From Algibacter mikhailovii (GTDB lineage Bacteria; Bacteroidota; Bacteroidia; Flavobacteriales; Flavobacteriaceae): a DNA stretch of 64,000 nt. Positions 9,532 to 18,959 of the stretch are shown in pieces (position 1 is the stretch's first letter; every line of letters begins with the position of its first letter). The position numbers and the translations under genes were made by a program. The notes beneath the pieces were generated by a model. It was not told the DNA's origin. It worked only from the letters and a program-made list of their open reading frames with translations, and did not search any database. Location: NCBI RefSeq assembly GCF_014651495.1, contig NZ_BMWZ01000005.1:355818-419817 (forward strand), read 5' to 3'.

Positions 9532-9995
9532 TCGATTGTAGCAAATTTGGATTTGTGAACATTTTTTTTAAAAAATATACGATTTTTTTTGGTCTTGAAA
9601 GATGCGCTATAGTTTAAAACTACTACTTAACCGCAAGTCTACTGTGGTTTTCCCGCAGCTTAAAAAGAAAGAGATTACTTATATTTGAATATTCATTCTT
9701 CAAAAACTAATTAATTCCTCAATTATTTTTGTCGATAATAGCAAATTATAATACCCTGCAGAAGTGAGAGACCTGCAGGGTTTCTTTTTTTAATGTCAGG
9801 ATTTCTTTGATGCTTAATGAATTATTAATAGCATGGATGGTTTAACATGCCATAGACTTCTAATAAATAGTCGTTTTGAGATGATGTGTCTTTTTTGTTA
9901 AATAGATCTGGTAAGTTCTTGTACTGCGTTAATTTGCTATAGAATACAGATTAATTTTTGAAATAAAATTGTATTTTTCAGTTTTTAACCATACC
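9532..9995. other. Non-coding region after the two-component system
   Basis: No gene-sized frame is visible apart from the 5' extension of the next gene. It holds a good rho-independent terminator (9753-9790); the remainder is AT-rich and shows nothing I can name. Confidence 0.4.
9753..9790 (+). terminator. Terminator downstream of the response regulator
   Basis: A perfect 9-bp stem ACCCTGCAG/CTGCAGGGT (9753-9761 with 9773-9781), followed by TTCTTTTTTT. The hairpin lies about 220 bases after the regulator stop, so a long 3' UTR or a separate small transcript is possible. Confidence 0.75.
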
Positions 9996-10472
9996 ATGAA
10001 ATCATTTTTTATTATTGTCTCTTTTTTTGTGCTTTCATCATGCGATAATTTGAATGTAAAAAAAACATCTTCAGAGGCTATTTTAAACGAAGAGTTACAG
10101 ACCTTTAATTGGGATGATGTTGATGTGTATCCTAGTTTTTCAGTCTGTGATAATTTGTCTTCAAAAACGGAACAACAAGCGTGTTTTCAAAACACTTTAG
10201 TGAGTCGTATTACAGATTATTTAACAAAAGAGGACCTTGTAGTGACACAAGATATTAATGATACCATACTCTTAAGCTTTCGGGTTGATAGATTGGGTAA
10301 ATTGACTGTGCTCCAAGTGGATCTCGATTCTATTACTGAACGAGAAATTCCAAATATTAAGAGGTTAATTAATCAAAGTTTAGATACATTACCAAAGGTT
10401 TATCCAGCAATTAAAAGAGGGCAACAAGTTATTACAGAGTTTAATTTGCCTATTATTATAAATGTAAGGTAG
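9996..10472 (+). CDS. Small lipoprotein with TonB-C-like domain
   Basis: A hypothetical lipoprotein of 158 residues from the ATG at 9996, chosen because it starts the lipoprotein signal MKSFFIIVSFFVLSSC (lipobox LSSC); an ATG at 9969 would add nine residues. The C-terminal half (LLSFRVDRLGKLTVLQVD ... LPKVYPAIKRGQQVITEF) resembles the TonB C-terminal fold as it occurs in many short Bacteroidota proteins: a beta strand with VD..G, a helix, then a P.KRG..V..F strand. It has no transmembrane energy-coupling anchor, so it is not a true TonB. It converges on the glycosyltransferase gene with a two-base gap. Function is unknown. Confidence 0.6.
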   Translation: MKSFFIIVSFFVLSSCDNLNVKKTSSEAILNEELQTFNWDDVDVYPSFSVCDNLSSKTEQQACFQNTLVSRITDYLTKEDLVVTQDINDTILLSFRVDRLGKLTVLQVDLDSITEREIPNIKRLINQSLDTLPKVYPAIKRGQQVITEFNLPIIINVR

Positions 10473-10473
10473 C

Positions 10474-11595
10474 CTAGTTTTTAAAAGTTCTTCCTTTCCA
10501 AGCGTATCCAAAAAATAGAGATTTTAAGGCTATGTAGGCGCTGAAAAATGGGTAAATTAAAAAGCCTAACGGATAGGTTTTTAGTACCCTTTGTTGGTTG
10601 AAAAAACGAGCAGATTTAAAGATAATTAAGAAATCGATATTAAACTTAATAAATAAAATATAGGCAAAAATTTTCAAGTCAATACTAGTGGTTAATAAAA
10701 GCAGAAAGGCTAAAGTTATATAGGTGTTCATAAAAAAAACAATGCTACCCATGGCTTTGCCAAATGAATTGTAAGCCTTTGTTTTTGACGCCCATCTTAC
10801 ATGTTGTGCAACTAATCTCCCCCAAGTAGGTTGTCCTGTAGTAGATACAATAGCGTGGTTACATTTCAGGTATTGCACCTGTTTATTATTGGCTTTAACC
10901 ATTTTTTCAAGAAGAAAAATATCGTCACCACTAGCTCTATTAGTGTTGCCTTTAAATCCCTTAAGTTCATTGAACAATGCTTTGCGGTAGGCGAAATTAG
11001 CGCCATTGCTCATAAATGGTTTGTTAATTCCGAAACCGCCAATGGTAGCACCTTGTAAACTGAGATGATTTAGTAATTGAAACTGCTTTAAAAAGGTCCC
11101 TTCTTGAATATAAGAAACAGGCGCTGCTATGCAAGAGGCGTCCCTTTGTTGAATGAATTCATCATAACTATTAAGCCAGTATTTAGGAAGGACGCAATCA
11201 GCATCTGTTGTGATAATCCAATCGTAGTTAGAGTTTTTTATGCCTAAGCTTATGGCGTCTTTTTTTGGTGATCCTGTTTGTCTTGTATTGGGTAATATTT
11301 TGAAGGTTAAATTAGTATCCACCATGAAATTGTTAATGATTTCTACAGAATGATCCTCAGAGGCATCATCAAGAAGAATGACTTCAAATAAGTGATTGGG
11401 ATACTCAAGTGCTTGTAAAGATTGCAATAACTTGGGTAAGTGCTCTGCTTCATTTCTAAAAGGAATCACAATTGAAAATTTCGTTTTAGACGGGAGGTCA
11501 TTTAGATGGAATAATTTTATTTTATCGAAACCGTAAACAAAAAATCCTATTGTAATTAAATAGAGTAGGGTGATGCAAATACCAAATATCATCAT
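10474..11595 (-). CDS. Membrane glycosyltransferase, family 2
   Basis: A GT2 glycosyltransferase of 373 residues. It has an N-terminal membrane helix (MMIFGICITLLYLITIGFFVYGF-type segment), a GT-A catalytic domain and two to three C-terminal membrane helices. The GT-A motifs visible are FSIVIPFRNEAEHLPKLLQS, ILLDDASEDHS, TTDADC (metal-binding DxD-like), GDDIFLLEKM and the QHVRW motif, related to QxxRW. The layout suggests a lipid- or membrane-attached acceptor. Its start overlaps the stop of the flippase-like gene by one base, so the two are translationally coupled and probably act together on a surface or membrane glycolipid. Confidence 0.85.
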   Translation of the reverse strand: MMIFGICITLLYLITIGFFVYGFDKIKLFHLNDLPSKTKFSIVIPFRNEAEHLPKLLQSLQALEYPNHLFEVILLDDASEDHSVEIINNFMVDTNLTFKILPNTRQTGSPKKDAISLGIKNSNYDWIITTDADCVLPKYWLNSYDEFIQQRDASCIAAPVSYIQEGTFLKQFQLLNHLSLQGATIGGFGINKPFMSNGANFAYRKALFNELKGFKGNTNRASGDDIFLLEKMVKANNKQVQYLKCNHAIVSTTGQPTWGRLVAQHVRWASKTKAYNSFGKAMGSIVFFMNTYITLAFLLLLTTSIDLKIFAYILFIKFNIDFLIIFKSARFFNQQRVLKTYPLGFLIYPFFSAYIALKSLFFGYAWKGRTFKN

Positions 11596-12572
11596 TACAA
11601 TGCTGCGCTTTTAACTGGTTTAAAATTCAGGACAAAATAACTACCTATGAGACTGGGGAAAACAAAATTTAAGAGCCACATCAAGGTTGTGATGCATAAA
11701 ACGCTTAGTTCATTAACATCTAGGAAAGAGAATAAATACACGGAAACACTCCCTTTAATAACAACATCAAAAATAAATATTGATGGTAGCACCGAGACTA
11801 TAAGATACATGGACATTATAACAGACATGGCATCAAAATAGTTGATATTCACTTGGAATAATTGGAGCAAAAAATAAAATTGGAAGGAGAAAATAAGGTA
11901 TCTAGAAAAAGAATAGAGTAAGCCTTTAGTTAATAGTATTTTGGGATAGCTTGAAATACGCTGTTTTAATTTAGGAATGGAAAGACCGGCTATGGTGTAT
12001 TTACTGTAATTAAGTATGACAAGTAGGGTGATTAGAATCACGACACTAAAAAGCGTGTATACTAAAAGATTATTATAATCAAGGGCTAATTGATTGTAGT
12101 TTAACCAGAGGTAGCTTAGACCAACACCGCCTAAACAGATGGTAATAGACAATTGTAGTAAGTTGCTTAAAAAATTAATAAGCAAAATAGATTTTCTTAA
12201 ATTCGGTTGAAAATAAAGTGCTTTCGCACCGTATTCTCCAATTCTATTAGGTGTGAATAATGAAGCTGTTAACGACCCAAGACTTTGTGCTAAAGCGGCT
12301 TTAAAATCAATCTTTTTTATGGGATGAACAAGGGATTGCCATTTTAATGTTTCCAGTAACCAATTAAGACAAGTAAGTACTAACAGCACTAGGGTGTTTT
12401 GAATTGATAGAATGTTTTTGCTAGATATAATATTGAAGAAATCAGTGTATGTGATTTCTTCTAGACCAGCTATTTTAAAGTATATGAATGCAAATGATGC
12501 GATGACAATACTTAGCTTAATAAGTATAAAAAATAATTGATTAGTTTTGTATGATTTGATAAGCGCGGTCAT
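11595..12572 (-). CDS. LPG synthase-TM / flippase-like membrane protein
   Basis: An integral membrane protein of 325 residues with eight or so hydrophobic helices. It carries the conserved region of the lysylphosphatidylglycerol synthase TM (UPF0104) family, including SLTASLFTPNRIGEYGAKALYF. It lacks the large cytoplasmic aminoacyl-transferase domain of MprF, so lipid transport or help to a glycosyltransferase is more likely than lysyl transfer. It is the first gene of a two-gene unit with the GT2 enzyme, which supports a role in making or moving a glycolipid. Confidence 0.75.
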   Translation of the reverse strand: MTALIKSYKTNQLFFILIKLSIVIASFAFIYFKIAGLEEITYTDFFNIISSKNILSIQNTLVLLVLTCLNWLLETLKWQSLVHPIKKIDFKAALAQSLGSLTASLFTPNRIGEYGAKALYFQPNLRKSILLINFLSNLLQLSITICLGGVGLSYLWLNYNQLALDYNNLLVYTLFSVVILITLLVILNYSKYTIAGLSIPKLKQRISSYPKILLTKGLLYSFSRYLIFSFQFYFLLQLFQVNINYFDAMSVIMSMYLIVSVLPSIFIFDVVIKGSVSVYLFSFLDVNELSVLCITTLMWLLNFVFPSLIGSYFVLNFKPVKSAAL

Positions 12573-12599
12573 TGGTGCAAATTAAACTAATATTAATTA

Positions 12600-13241
12600 A
12601 TGATATTAAAAAATATAGGAAAAAGCAGAACATTAATATGTTCAATTGTATTAAGTTTTTGCTTTTTTTTGGGCCTGTCTCAAGGGGATACAAGTACAAT
12701 AAAAGCGCAATTTGCTCTAGGTATTAATAGCCCTGCTGCTAATGGTTTTGTGGCCGACTATAAGTCAAAGGCTATAAATTTTCCATCAATAAACTTAGGG
12801 GTTCAATATTTAGGAGCAAAAGGACTGGGCGGGAAGCTCGATTTTGGTTTTAATCGATTTTCAAATGCGAATGATTCGCCTGAATTTAAAACAAATTATA
12901 CGCGTATAAATGGCCAATTGGTCTATGACCTATCTCGGATAGTTTGGTTTTCAAATAGAGTGGTACCTTTTGTTCATGCTGGCCCAGGAATAACTCTAAT
13001 AAAACCTTTGGGTAATTTCGGAGAGAATAATACCTCCTATTTAAATGCTATGACGGGTTTAGAAGTGCATTACGGTATTTCAGATATTCTATCAATATAT
13101 TTAGATACGTCTTATATTTTTGGATTTGGAAAAGATTTTGATCCCGTTTTTAAAGGTTTTGGCGCTTTTAATGGGAATTTATTAACAGTAACTATTGGGG
13201 CATCTATTTCCTTAAGTGGTTGTTATTATTGTAGAGATTAA
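12600..13241 (+). CDS. Secreted outer-membrane beta-barrel-like protein
   Basis: A 213-residue protein of unknown function. It has a signal peptide (about residues 10-28, [16 protein letters not shown]) and then alternating hydrophobic/polar strands rich in Gly and aromatic residues, such as [19 protein letters not shown] and [19 protein letters not shown], ending [12 protein letters not shown]. This is the look of a small eight-stranded outer-membrane barrel. It shares one base with the ruvC start (TAATG), so the two are translationally coupled, but a functional link to RuvC is not implied. No closer family is recognised. Confidence 0.65.
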   Translation: MILKNIGKSRTLICSIVLSFCFFLGLSQGDTSTIKAQFALGINSPAANGFVADYKSKAINFPSINLGVQYLGAKGLGGKLDFGFNRFSNANDSPEFKTNYTRINGQLVYDLSRIVWFSNRVVPFVHAGPGITLIKPLGNFGENNTSYLNAMTGLEVHYGISDILSIYLDTSYIFGFGKDFDPVFKGFGAFNGNLLTVTIGASISLSGCYYCRD

Positions 13242-13789
13242 TGCAGGAAAGAATTATTTTAGGAATTGACCCTGGTACAACCATAATGGGATTCGGACTC
13301 ATAAAGGTAGTGGGTAAAAAGATGGTTTTTTTGCAGCTTAACGAGCTAGACTTAAAGAAGTATAGCGACCATTACATAAAGCTAAAACTTATTTTTGAAC
13401 GTACCATTGAGCTTATAGATAGCTATAATCCTGATGAAATTGCTATTGAAGCACCTTTTTTTGGTAAGAATGTACAAAGTATGCTGAAATTGGGAAGAGC
13501 TCAAGGGGTGGCTATGGCTGCTGGTTTAAGTAGAGAGGTTCCAATAACCGAATATTTACCAAAAAAGATAAAAATGGCTATTACGGGTAATGGTAATGCC
13601 AGTAAAGAACAGGTGGCTAAAATGCTACAAAGTTTACTAGGTCTTAAAACACTTCCAAAGAATTTAGATGCCACTGATGGTTTGGCGGCAGCTGTATGTC
13701 ATTTTTATAATTCTGGACGTGTTAATGTGGGTAAAAGTTATTCGGGATGGGATGCTTTTGTAAAGCAGAATCCTAAAAAAATTGGTTAG
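13241..13789 (+). CDS. ruvC: Holliday junction resolvase RuvC
   Basis: The endonuclease that cuts Holliday junctions with RuvAB during recombinational repair. The RNase H-like fold motifs are clear: ILGIDPGTT with catalytic Asp10, [10 protein letters not shown] with Glu70, and [14 protein letters not shown] with Asp143 and Asp146. The length of 182 residues is normal. The start ATG overlaps the previous stop. hemW follows 12 bases after the stop, so ruvC is part of a compact run of same-strand genes through 16686. Confidence 0.97.
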   Translation: MQERIILGIDPGTTIMGFGLIKVVGKKMVFLQLNELDLKKYSDHYIKLKLIFERTIELIDSYNPDEIAIEAPFFGKNVQSMLKLGRAQGVAMAAGLSREVPITEYLPKKIKMAITGNGNASKEQVAKMLQSLLGLKTLPKNLDATDGLAAAVCHFYNSGRVNVGKSYSGWDAFVKQNPKKIG

Positions 13790-13801
13790 TCTTATGTATT
13801 A

Positions 13802-14947
13802 ATGGCAGGTATCTATATCCATATTCCATTTTGTAAACAAGCATGTTTTTATTGCGATTTTCATTTTTCAACGTCCTTAAAAAAAAAGGATGAACTCATG
13901 GCTTGTTTGGTTAAGGAATTGGAAATTAGAAGTGTAGAATTAGCCAATCAAACTATTGAAACCATTTATTTTGGTGGAGGTACCCCTTCATTGTTAACAA
14001 TTGAAGAATTACAATTACTTCTTGAAACCGTACATAAGTTCTATGCGGTCAGTGAACATCCAGAAATTACTTTAGAGGCTAATCCTGATGATTTAACTAA
14101 AGATCGTATTATCGAATTCTCTAAAAGCCCAATTAATAGATTAAGTATTGGCATTCAGTCTTTTTTTGATGATGATTTAAAAAGTATGAATAGGGCACAT
14201 AATGCTGAGGAATCAAAGTTGTGCTTGGAATATGCATCCAAGTATTTTGATAATATTACTATTGATCTTATTTATGGCGTTCCAGAGATGAGTTTAGAGA
14301 AATGGAATAAAAATTTAGATATGGCACTACGTTTTGGGGTCAATCATATTTCAAGTTATGCACTCACTGTGGAACCTAAAACAGCTTTAGATGCATTTAT
14401 TAAAAAGGGAATCTATCCGCCATTAGATGAAGACCTGGCATTACAGCATTTTAATGCTCTTGTAAAAAAAACAGAAAGGTATGGACTAGTGCATTATGAA
14501 ATTTCAAATTTTGGAAAACCACATTATTTTTCAAAACATAATACCAGCTACTGGCAAGGGAAGTCTTATCTTGGAATAGGACCTTCAGCCCATTCATTTT
14601 TTGGAGATACACGCAGTTGGAATGTGGCTAATAATAACAAATATATTCAGGCTATTCAAGGCGGGATATTACCACGTACTGCCGAAAAACTCTCTAAACA
14701 GGATCAGTTTAATGAATACTTAATGACTGGTTTACGCACCATATGGGGTGTGTCCTTTAATAAAATTGAAACTAATTTTGGTCTAGACTTTCTCGAACAT
14801 TTAAAAATAGTTTCAGAAAAGTTTATAAAACAGGAGCTACTTATCTTAGTCCATGAGCAAGAGCCGCATCCTGCTAGTATTTTAAAAACGACAACAAAAG
14901 GAAAATTTTTAGTTGATGGAATTGCTTCAGAATTGTTTATGATTTGA
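13802..14947 (+). CDS. hemW: Radical SAM heme chaperone HemW
   Basis: A radical SAM protein of the HemN-like/HemW family, a heme-binding chaperone rather than a true coproporphyrinogen oxidase. The N-terminus IYIHIPFCKQACFYCDF contains the CxxxCxxC cluster ligands Cys11, Cys15 and Cys18. YFGGGTPSLL, the LEANPDDLT segment, RLSIGIQSFFDD and the C-terminal HemN domain (LMTGLRTIWGV) follow. The length of 381 residues and the lack of HemN's extra N-terminal residues fit HemW. It lies in the ruvC run of genes. Confidence 0.93.
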   Translation: MAGIYIHIPFCKQACFYCDFHFSTSLKKKDELMACLVKELEIRSVELANQTIETIYFGGGTPSLLTIEELQLLLETVHKFYAVSEHPEITLEANPDDLTKDRIIEFSKSPINRLSIGIQSFFDDDLKSMNRAHNAEESKLCLEYASKYFDNITIDLIYGVPEMSLEKWNKNLDMALRFGVNHISSYALTVEPKTALDAFIKKGIYPPLDEDLALQHFNALVKKTERYGLVHYEISNFGKPHYFSKHNTSYWQGKSYLGIGPSAHSFFGDTRSWNVANNNKYIQAIQGGILPRTAEKLSKQDQFNEYLMTGLRTIWGVSFNKIETNFGLDFLEHLKIVSEKFIKQELLILVHEQEPHPASILKTTTKGKFLVDGIASELFMI

Positions 14948-14959
14948 TTATATTTGAGT

Positions 14960-15709
14960 ATGATCGCAGCTATTCAATATAATTCCAGAAAACTTCAAAT
15001 TAATTTAAATGAACCTATTGATATTTCTATGCCGCTTAGGGCATCAAAGAGCAATGTAAATGCATGGTATGTAGATGAACCAAAGATAGAACCTGCTAGA
15101 GATGGCGAGTGGATCGCAAGTGTTAAAGAAGGCGCTTGTATTAATTTTAATAATATCTCTTTTAATCCACATGCCCATGGTACACATACAGAGTGTGTGG
15201 GTCATATTACGGAGGAGGTATACTCTATAAATGAAAATTTAAAGCAATTTTTCTTTTTGGCAGAAGTTATCACCGTGGCTCCAGAACGTTTTGATGACGA
15301 TTTGGTTATTTCTAAAAAACAAATACAGTTTGCTTTGGGTAATAAAAAGCGTGACGCCGTAATTATTAGAACGATGCCCAATACTAGAGATAAAATTTCT
15401 AGACAATATTCTAATACCAATCCAACATATTTAATGGAAGAGGCAGCTATTTATTTGAGGGAAAAGGGGGTGAAACATTTGTTAATAGATTTACCCAGTG
15501 TTGATAAAGAAAAGGATGATTGTCAGCTTTTAGCGCATCATGCTTTTTGGAATACTAAAGGTAAGTTGCGAATGGATGCGACCATAACCGAGTTTATTTA
15601 CGTGTCTAATAAGGTGGAAGATGGTAGATACTTTTTAAATTTACAAATAGCACCTTTTGAGAATGATGCAGCACCAAGTAAGCCCATATTATATAAAATT
15701 ATAGACTAA
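14960..15709 (+). CDS. Cyclase-family (kynurenine formamidase-like) metal hydrolase
   Basis: A soluble hydrolase of the PF04199 cyclase family, which includes kynurenine formamidase. The metal-binding region FNPHAHGTHTECVGHI is the family's HxGTHxDxxxH motif with Glu in place of the usual Asp. The C-terminal LLIDLPSVDKEKDDCQLLAHHAFW region is also characteristic. The ATG at 14960 is preferred to an in-frame TTG at 14954. The protein is about 249 residues. The substrate cannot be told from sequence: no tryptophan-catabolism genes are nearby, and neighbours are hemW and a DUF4230 gene starting at the next base after its stop. Confidence 0.82.
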   Translation: MIAAIQYNSRKLQINLNEPIDISMPLRASKSNVNAWYVDEPKIEPARDGEWIASVKEGACINFNNISFNPHAHGTHTECVGHITEEVYSINENLKQFFFLAEVITVAPERFDDDLVISKKQIQFALGNKKRDAVIIRTMPNTRDKISRQYSNTNPTYLMEEAAIYLREKGVKHLLIDLPSVDKEKDDCQLLAHHAFWNTKGKLRMDATITEFIYVSNKVEDGRYFLNLQIAPFENDAAPSKPILYKIID

Positions 15710-16318
15710 ATGGATGCAATTTTAGGAATTTTAATAGGTATTGTTTGTGGCTGGGGCTTGTTTGCTTATTATCAAACCTTAAAGCAAAAACAATTGGTTG
15801 ACTCACAATCAACCATATTATTGGATAAAATAAAAACCGTTTGTAGATTAATCACTGTGGAGGGTGATTTTGCTGAAATTTACCATTACCAAGATGTCAA
15901 GCAGCGCTTATTGAAAATGGTGTCTAGCAGAAAGAAAGCCTTAGTGGTTATTAATGCTAAAGCTCACGTTGGGTTTGATTTGTCTAAAATAGTACTCCGC
16001 GCCAATAACAGTAAAAAGAAAATTATTCTCGAGAAATTCCCACAACCAGAGGTCTTATCTATTGAAACGAATTTGAATTATTACGATAAATCAGATGGCT
16101 TGTTTAATAAGTTTGACGCTTCTGATTTAACCGGTTTGCAAAAAGAAGCCAAATTGCACATCAAAGACAAAATACCTGAGAGTGGTCTTATTCAGGCCGC
16201 ACAAAAAGAAGCCTTAGAAGCTGTGTTACTCATAGAGACTATTGTAGAAACCATTGGTTGGAAATTAGATTACTCAGATCTTAAAATAGAAGAAAGTAAA
16301 ATGGCCGAAATACAATAA
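15710..16318 (+). CDS. DUF4230 membrane-anchored protein
   Basis: A 202-residue protein with one N-terminal membrane anchor (residues about 3-20, AILGILIGIVCGWGLFAYY) and a DUF4230-like soluble part. The soluble part contains the pattern TVEGDFAEIYHY, a KKALVVINAKAHVGFDLSKI strand pair and IETNLNYYDKSDGLFN. The family is widespread in Bacteroidota and of unknown function. The gene begins immediately after the cyclase stop and overlaps the start of the YjbR gene, so it belongs to the same transcript. Confidence 0.8.
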   Translation: MDAILGILIGIVCGWGLFAYYQTLKQKQLVDSQSTILLDKIKTVCRLITVEGDFAEIYHYQDVKQRLLKMVSSRKKALVVINAKAHVGFDLSKIVLRANNSKKKIILEKFPQPEVLSIETNLNYYDKSDGLFNKFDASDLTGLQKEAKLHIKDKIPESGLIQAAQKEALEAVLLIETIVETIGWKLDYSDLKIEESKMAEIQ

Positions 16319-16686
16319 TGGATATTGAACAAATTAGAACGTATTGCTTAGGTAAAAAGGAGACTACTGAGGGATTTCCTTTTGACCAGGACACATTGGT
16401 TTTTAAAGTGTTAGGTAAAATGTTCGCGCTAATTTCATTAAAAAAGTGGGAACAGGGTGAGGCAGCCATTAATTTAAAAGCAAATCCCGAATATTCAGAA
16501 CTTCTTCGAGCAGACTATAATAGTATTCGTCCTGGATTTCATATGAGTAAAAAACATTGGAATACGCTTTATATTCACGAAGGTGAATTGACTTCAGATT
16601 TCATTAAAACCCTTATCGATCATTCTTATGATATGGTTGTTCAAGGTATGACTAAGAAAAATCGCGATCGTTTGAATGTAAAGTGA
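16318..16686 (+). CDS. MmcQ/YjbR family protein
   Basis: A 122-residue cytoplasmic protein of the YjbR/MmcQ family, small proteins with a double-wing DNA-binding-like fold whose cellular role is not established. Diagnostic segments are the N-terminal IEQIRTYCLGKKETTEGFPFDQDTLVFKV, the KMFALISL strand, INLKANPE, the RPGFHMSKKHWNTLYI segment and the C-terminal IDHSYDMVVQGMTKK. It overlaps the upstream DUF4230 gene (TAATG) and is the last gene of the ruvC-hemW run. Confidence 0.87.
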   Translation: MDIEQIRTYCLGKKETTEGFPFDQDTLVFKVLGKMFALISLKKWEQGEAAINLKANPEYSELLRADYNSIRPGFHMSKKHWNTLYIHEGELTSDFIKTLIDHSYDMVVQGMTKKNRDRLNVK

Positions 16687-16817
16687 ATCATTTTAATTTT
16701 TGTATATTTCACGAATAGTATCTCTCAATATCGTATTAATAGCATAATCAACACCCGTCCTAAGTCTTAAAGTAGTATTTAATTAACCCTTATATTAACT
16801 TTAATTTTTTAATGATT

Positions 16818-17645
16818 ATGAAAAAAACCAAACCATTTTTCGTGGCAATTGTATTATCACTTTTGCTACTCAGTTCAACCACTATTTTTGCTCAAGAAGG
16901 GGAAGATAAAGGACCGCAATACATGACCCTAACCACCTTGCATTGGAATATGGATTATGAAGACTTTGATATGGATACATGGAAATCTGTTGAAAAAGAG
17001 TATCTCGATAAAGTAACAGCTAAGAATGAGCATGTTGCTGCGTCATCCTTTTATTTACATCAATTAAGTCCTGATAATAGAGAACTGATATCCGTAAGGG
17101 TGTATGATACCTGGAATGATATTGAAAAAGCTGCTGAAAGAGATTGGGAGTTAGCAAAAGAGGCCTGGCCCGATGAGGCAGAAAGAGATGCGTTTTTTAA
17201 AAAACAAAATGCTTATTATGATCGTAATCATACGGATGAAATTTATACTACATTACCCATTGTAAAACATTTGAAGGACGCTTCAAAAGATTTAATCTGT
17301 TATGTGCGTACATCGCATTTGGCTTTTCCTGAAGATGGAAAAGGCGATGAAATAAGAGCCCTAATGGGTGAGAATTTTGATAAACTTATAAAAGATAACC
17401 CATTAGTTAAAGGGTATTATCCACACAGACATGCATGGGGGAAAGATGGTACAGAAATGATGGAGGCTTACTTCTTAGACTCTTTGACTGATTTGGATAA
17501 AATGTTTGACGGTCTTGGTGATTTGATGGAAGAAGCATGGCCAGATGAAGATGCTAGAAAAGAACGATGGAAAAAATTTAATAAGTATTTTACAGGCGTT
17601 CATGGTGACGCCGTTTATAAGTTTGTAGCAGGACTTAATAAGTAA
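16818..17645 (+). CDS. Secreted protein with two internally repeated domains
   Basis: A 275-residue exported protein; the start at 16818 gives the signal peptide MKKTKPFFVAIVLSLLLLSS..TTIFAQ, and the ATG at 16812 only adds two residues. The mature part is two copies of a domain of about 110 residues. The first copy contains EAWPDEAERDAFFKKQNAYY and the second EAWPDEDARKERWKKFNKYF, each after an 'L/F..W..' strand and a helix. The fold may be a dimeric alpha/beta barrel with both halves on one chain. I know no named family and cannot give a function. It stands alone, with a terminator just downstream. Confidence 0.7.
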   Translation: MKKTKPFFVAIVLSLLLLSSTTIFAQEGEDKGPQYMTLTTLHWNMDYEDFDMDTWKSVEKEYLDKVTAKNEHVAASSFYLHQLSPDNRELISVRVYDTWNDIEKAAERDWELAKEAWPDEAERDAFFKKQNAYYDRNHTDEIYTTLPIVKHLKDASKDLICYVRTSHLAFPEDGKGDEIRALMGENFDKLIKDNPLVKGYYPHRHAWGKDGTEMMEAYFLDSLTDLDKMFDGLGDLMEEAWPDEDARKERWKKFNKYFTGVHGDAVYKFVAGLNK

Positions 17646-17665
17646 GACTACTTTTAGAGATTAAC

Positions 17666-17701
17666 ATAAAAAAGACACTTCGCTTTAGAGGTGTCTTTTT
17701 G
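17666..17701 (+). terminator. Terminator after the repeated-domain secreted protein
   Basis: Stem of AAAAGACAC paired with GTGTCTTTT (around 17670-17678 and 17691-17699), followed by T and G. It lies 20-25 bases after the stop. Confidence 0.8.
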
Positions 17702-17763
17702 TTTCGAACCGAATACCTAAAGTTGTTTTATTAAAACGTATTATTGCATAATAAATCATATTC

Positions 17764-18342
17764 ATGAGTGTATTACAAACCCTAATTGATAGAAGTAACA
17801 ATAGCTGCGAGTTATGCGCTTCAGCCCAAGAATTAAAGCAATATACCATCCCGCCTTCATTAAATGAAAATGTGGCGAATGACGTTTTGGTTTGTAAAAC
17901 GTGTTTAGATCAAATAGAAGGTAATGAAGCCATGAATCCCAATCATTGGCGATGTTTAAATGATAGCATGTGGAATGAACACCTGCCTGTACAAATTATG
18001 GCATGGCGTATGCTACAGCGACTAAGAAATGAAGGCTGGCCAAAAGATTTGTTGGATATGATGTATCTTGATGATAATGCCTTATCCTTAGCTAGAGCCA
18101 CTGGAGAAGATCAAGAGGAAAGTGAAAAAATCATCCATAGGGATGTCAACGGAGTTATTCTCGAGCATGGAGATGCTGTAGTGCTTATAAAAGATTTAAA
18201 AGTAAAAGGGTCTAGCATGATAGCTAAACAAGGTACGGCCGTTAGAAATATTAGGCTGGATCGTGAAAATGCGCAATATATAGAAGGGAAGGTAGGTGCT
18301 CAGCAAATAGTTATTATTACTGATTACGTTAAAAAATTATAG
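17764..18342 (+). CDS. PhnA-domain zinc-ribbon protein (YjdM-like)
   Basis: A cytoplasmic PhnA/YjdM family protein of 192 residues. The N-terminal zinc ribbon shows CELCASAQEL and VCKTCLDQIEG cysteine pairs. The C-terminal PhnA beta domain (GDAVVLIKDLKVKGSSMIAKQGTAVRNIRL ... VIITDYVKK) is complete. Despite its historical name, the family is not shown to hydrolyse phosphonates, and no phosphonate genes are nearby. A middle helical segment (about 55-115) makes it longer than the E. coli protein, as in other Bacteroidota. Confidence 0.87.
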   Translation: MSVLQTLIDRSNNSCELCASAQELKQYTIPPSLNENVANDVLVCKTCLDQIEGNEAMNPNHWRCLNDSMWNEHLPVQIMAWRMLQRLRNEGWPKDLLDMMYLDDNALSLARATGEDQEESEKIIHRDVNGVILEHGDAVVLIKDLKVKGSSMIAKQGTAVRNIRLDRENAQYIEGKVGAQQIVIITDYVKKL

Positions 18343-18489
18343 GATTTTTAGGTTGTTTAATGCTAGTGCATTTCCATGGAAAGGCTTTCCAATTGATGAA
18401 CTTTGTATTTAAGACTTAGGAGAAGTCTAAAACAAACTTTGGTGATTGCGCTAATTTCTTTAACCGTTTTTTAAAATAAGTTGTATCCA

Positions 18490-18891
18490 TTAGCGGGTTT
18501 TGTAATTGGGTGCATCATTATGAATATGATGTTTTCTCCGTAGCGCATTATATTGATTTATCGCCATTAAAAGTACAATTAAGGCTACGCCGGCAATTAT
18601 ATAATGGCCTGTTCTGCTTATGCCAAATGGTTGAACCATTAGAATAATAAGACTGCCAAATACCCAAAAGAAATCTTGGACAATTACCCATGAAACGGCT
18701 AGTGTTCTTTGTCTTTTAATTTCATAAACAATAGTACACGTGAAAAAAATTAGAGCCAATCCTATAATCCAAAACGGTAATGGTTTTAAGCCAAATACTT
18801 CGGCGAAGAAACTCTGGAAGACAATTAGTAATAATCCTGAGATACCAGAAAAAAGGGCGTTAATACTTAATGATTTTTGAAGTTGATTCAT
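18490..18891 (-). CDS. Four-helix membrane protein of unknown function
   Basis: A 133-residue integral membrane protein with four hydrophobic helices (LFSGISGLLLIVFQSFF, FWIIGLALIFFTCTIVYEI, WVIVQDFFWVFGSLIILMV, YIIAGVALIVLLMAI) and a basic, His-rich tail. The ATG at 18891 (MNQLQKSLS) is chosen; an ATG at 18909 adds six residues. It lies about 70 bases downstream of the Crp-like regulator on the same strand, suggesting co-expression. It resembles DoxX-like small membrane proteins in layout only; no family can be named. Confidence 0.6.
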   Translation of the reverse strand: MNQLQKSLSINALFSGISGLLLIVFQSFFAEVFGLKPLPFWIIGLALIFFTCTIVYEIKRQRTLAVSWVIVQDFFWVFGSLIILMVQPFGISRTGHYIIAGVALIVLLMAINQYNALRRKHHIHNDAPNYKTR

Positions 18892-18959
18892 GATTTTAGT
18901 TTTGAACAAAGTTCATAAGTCATAGGGAAGAACCACTTGACATAAATCAAGAAAATGTA

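Noticed and set aside
14954..14959. TTG start for the cyclase-family gene
   Set aside because: An ATG two codons later is the normal start; the TTG adds no conserved sequence.
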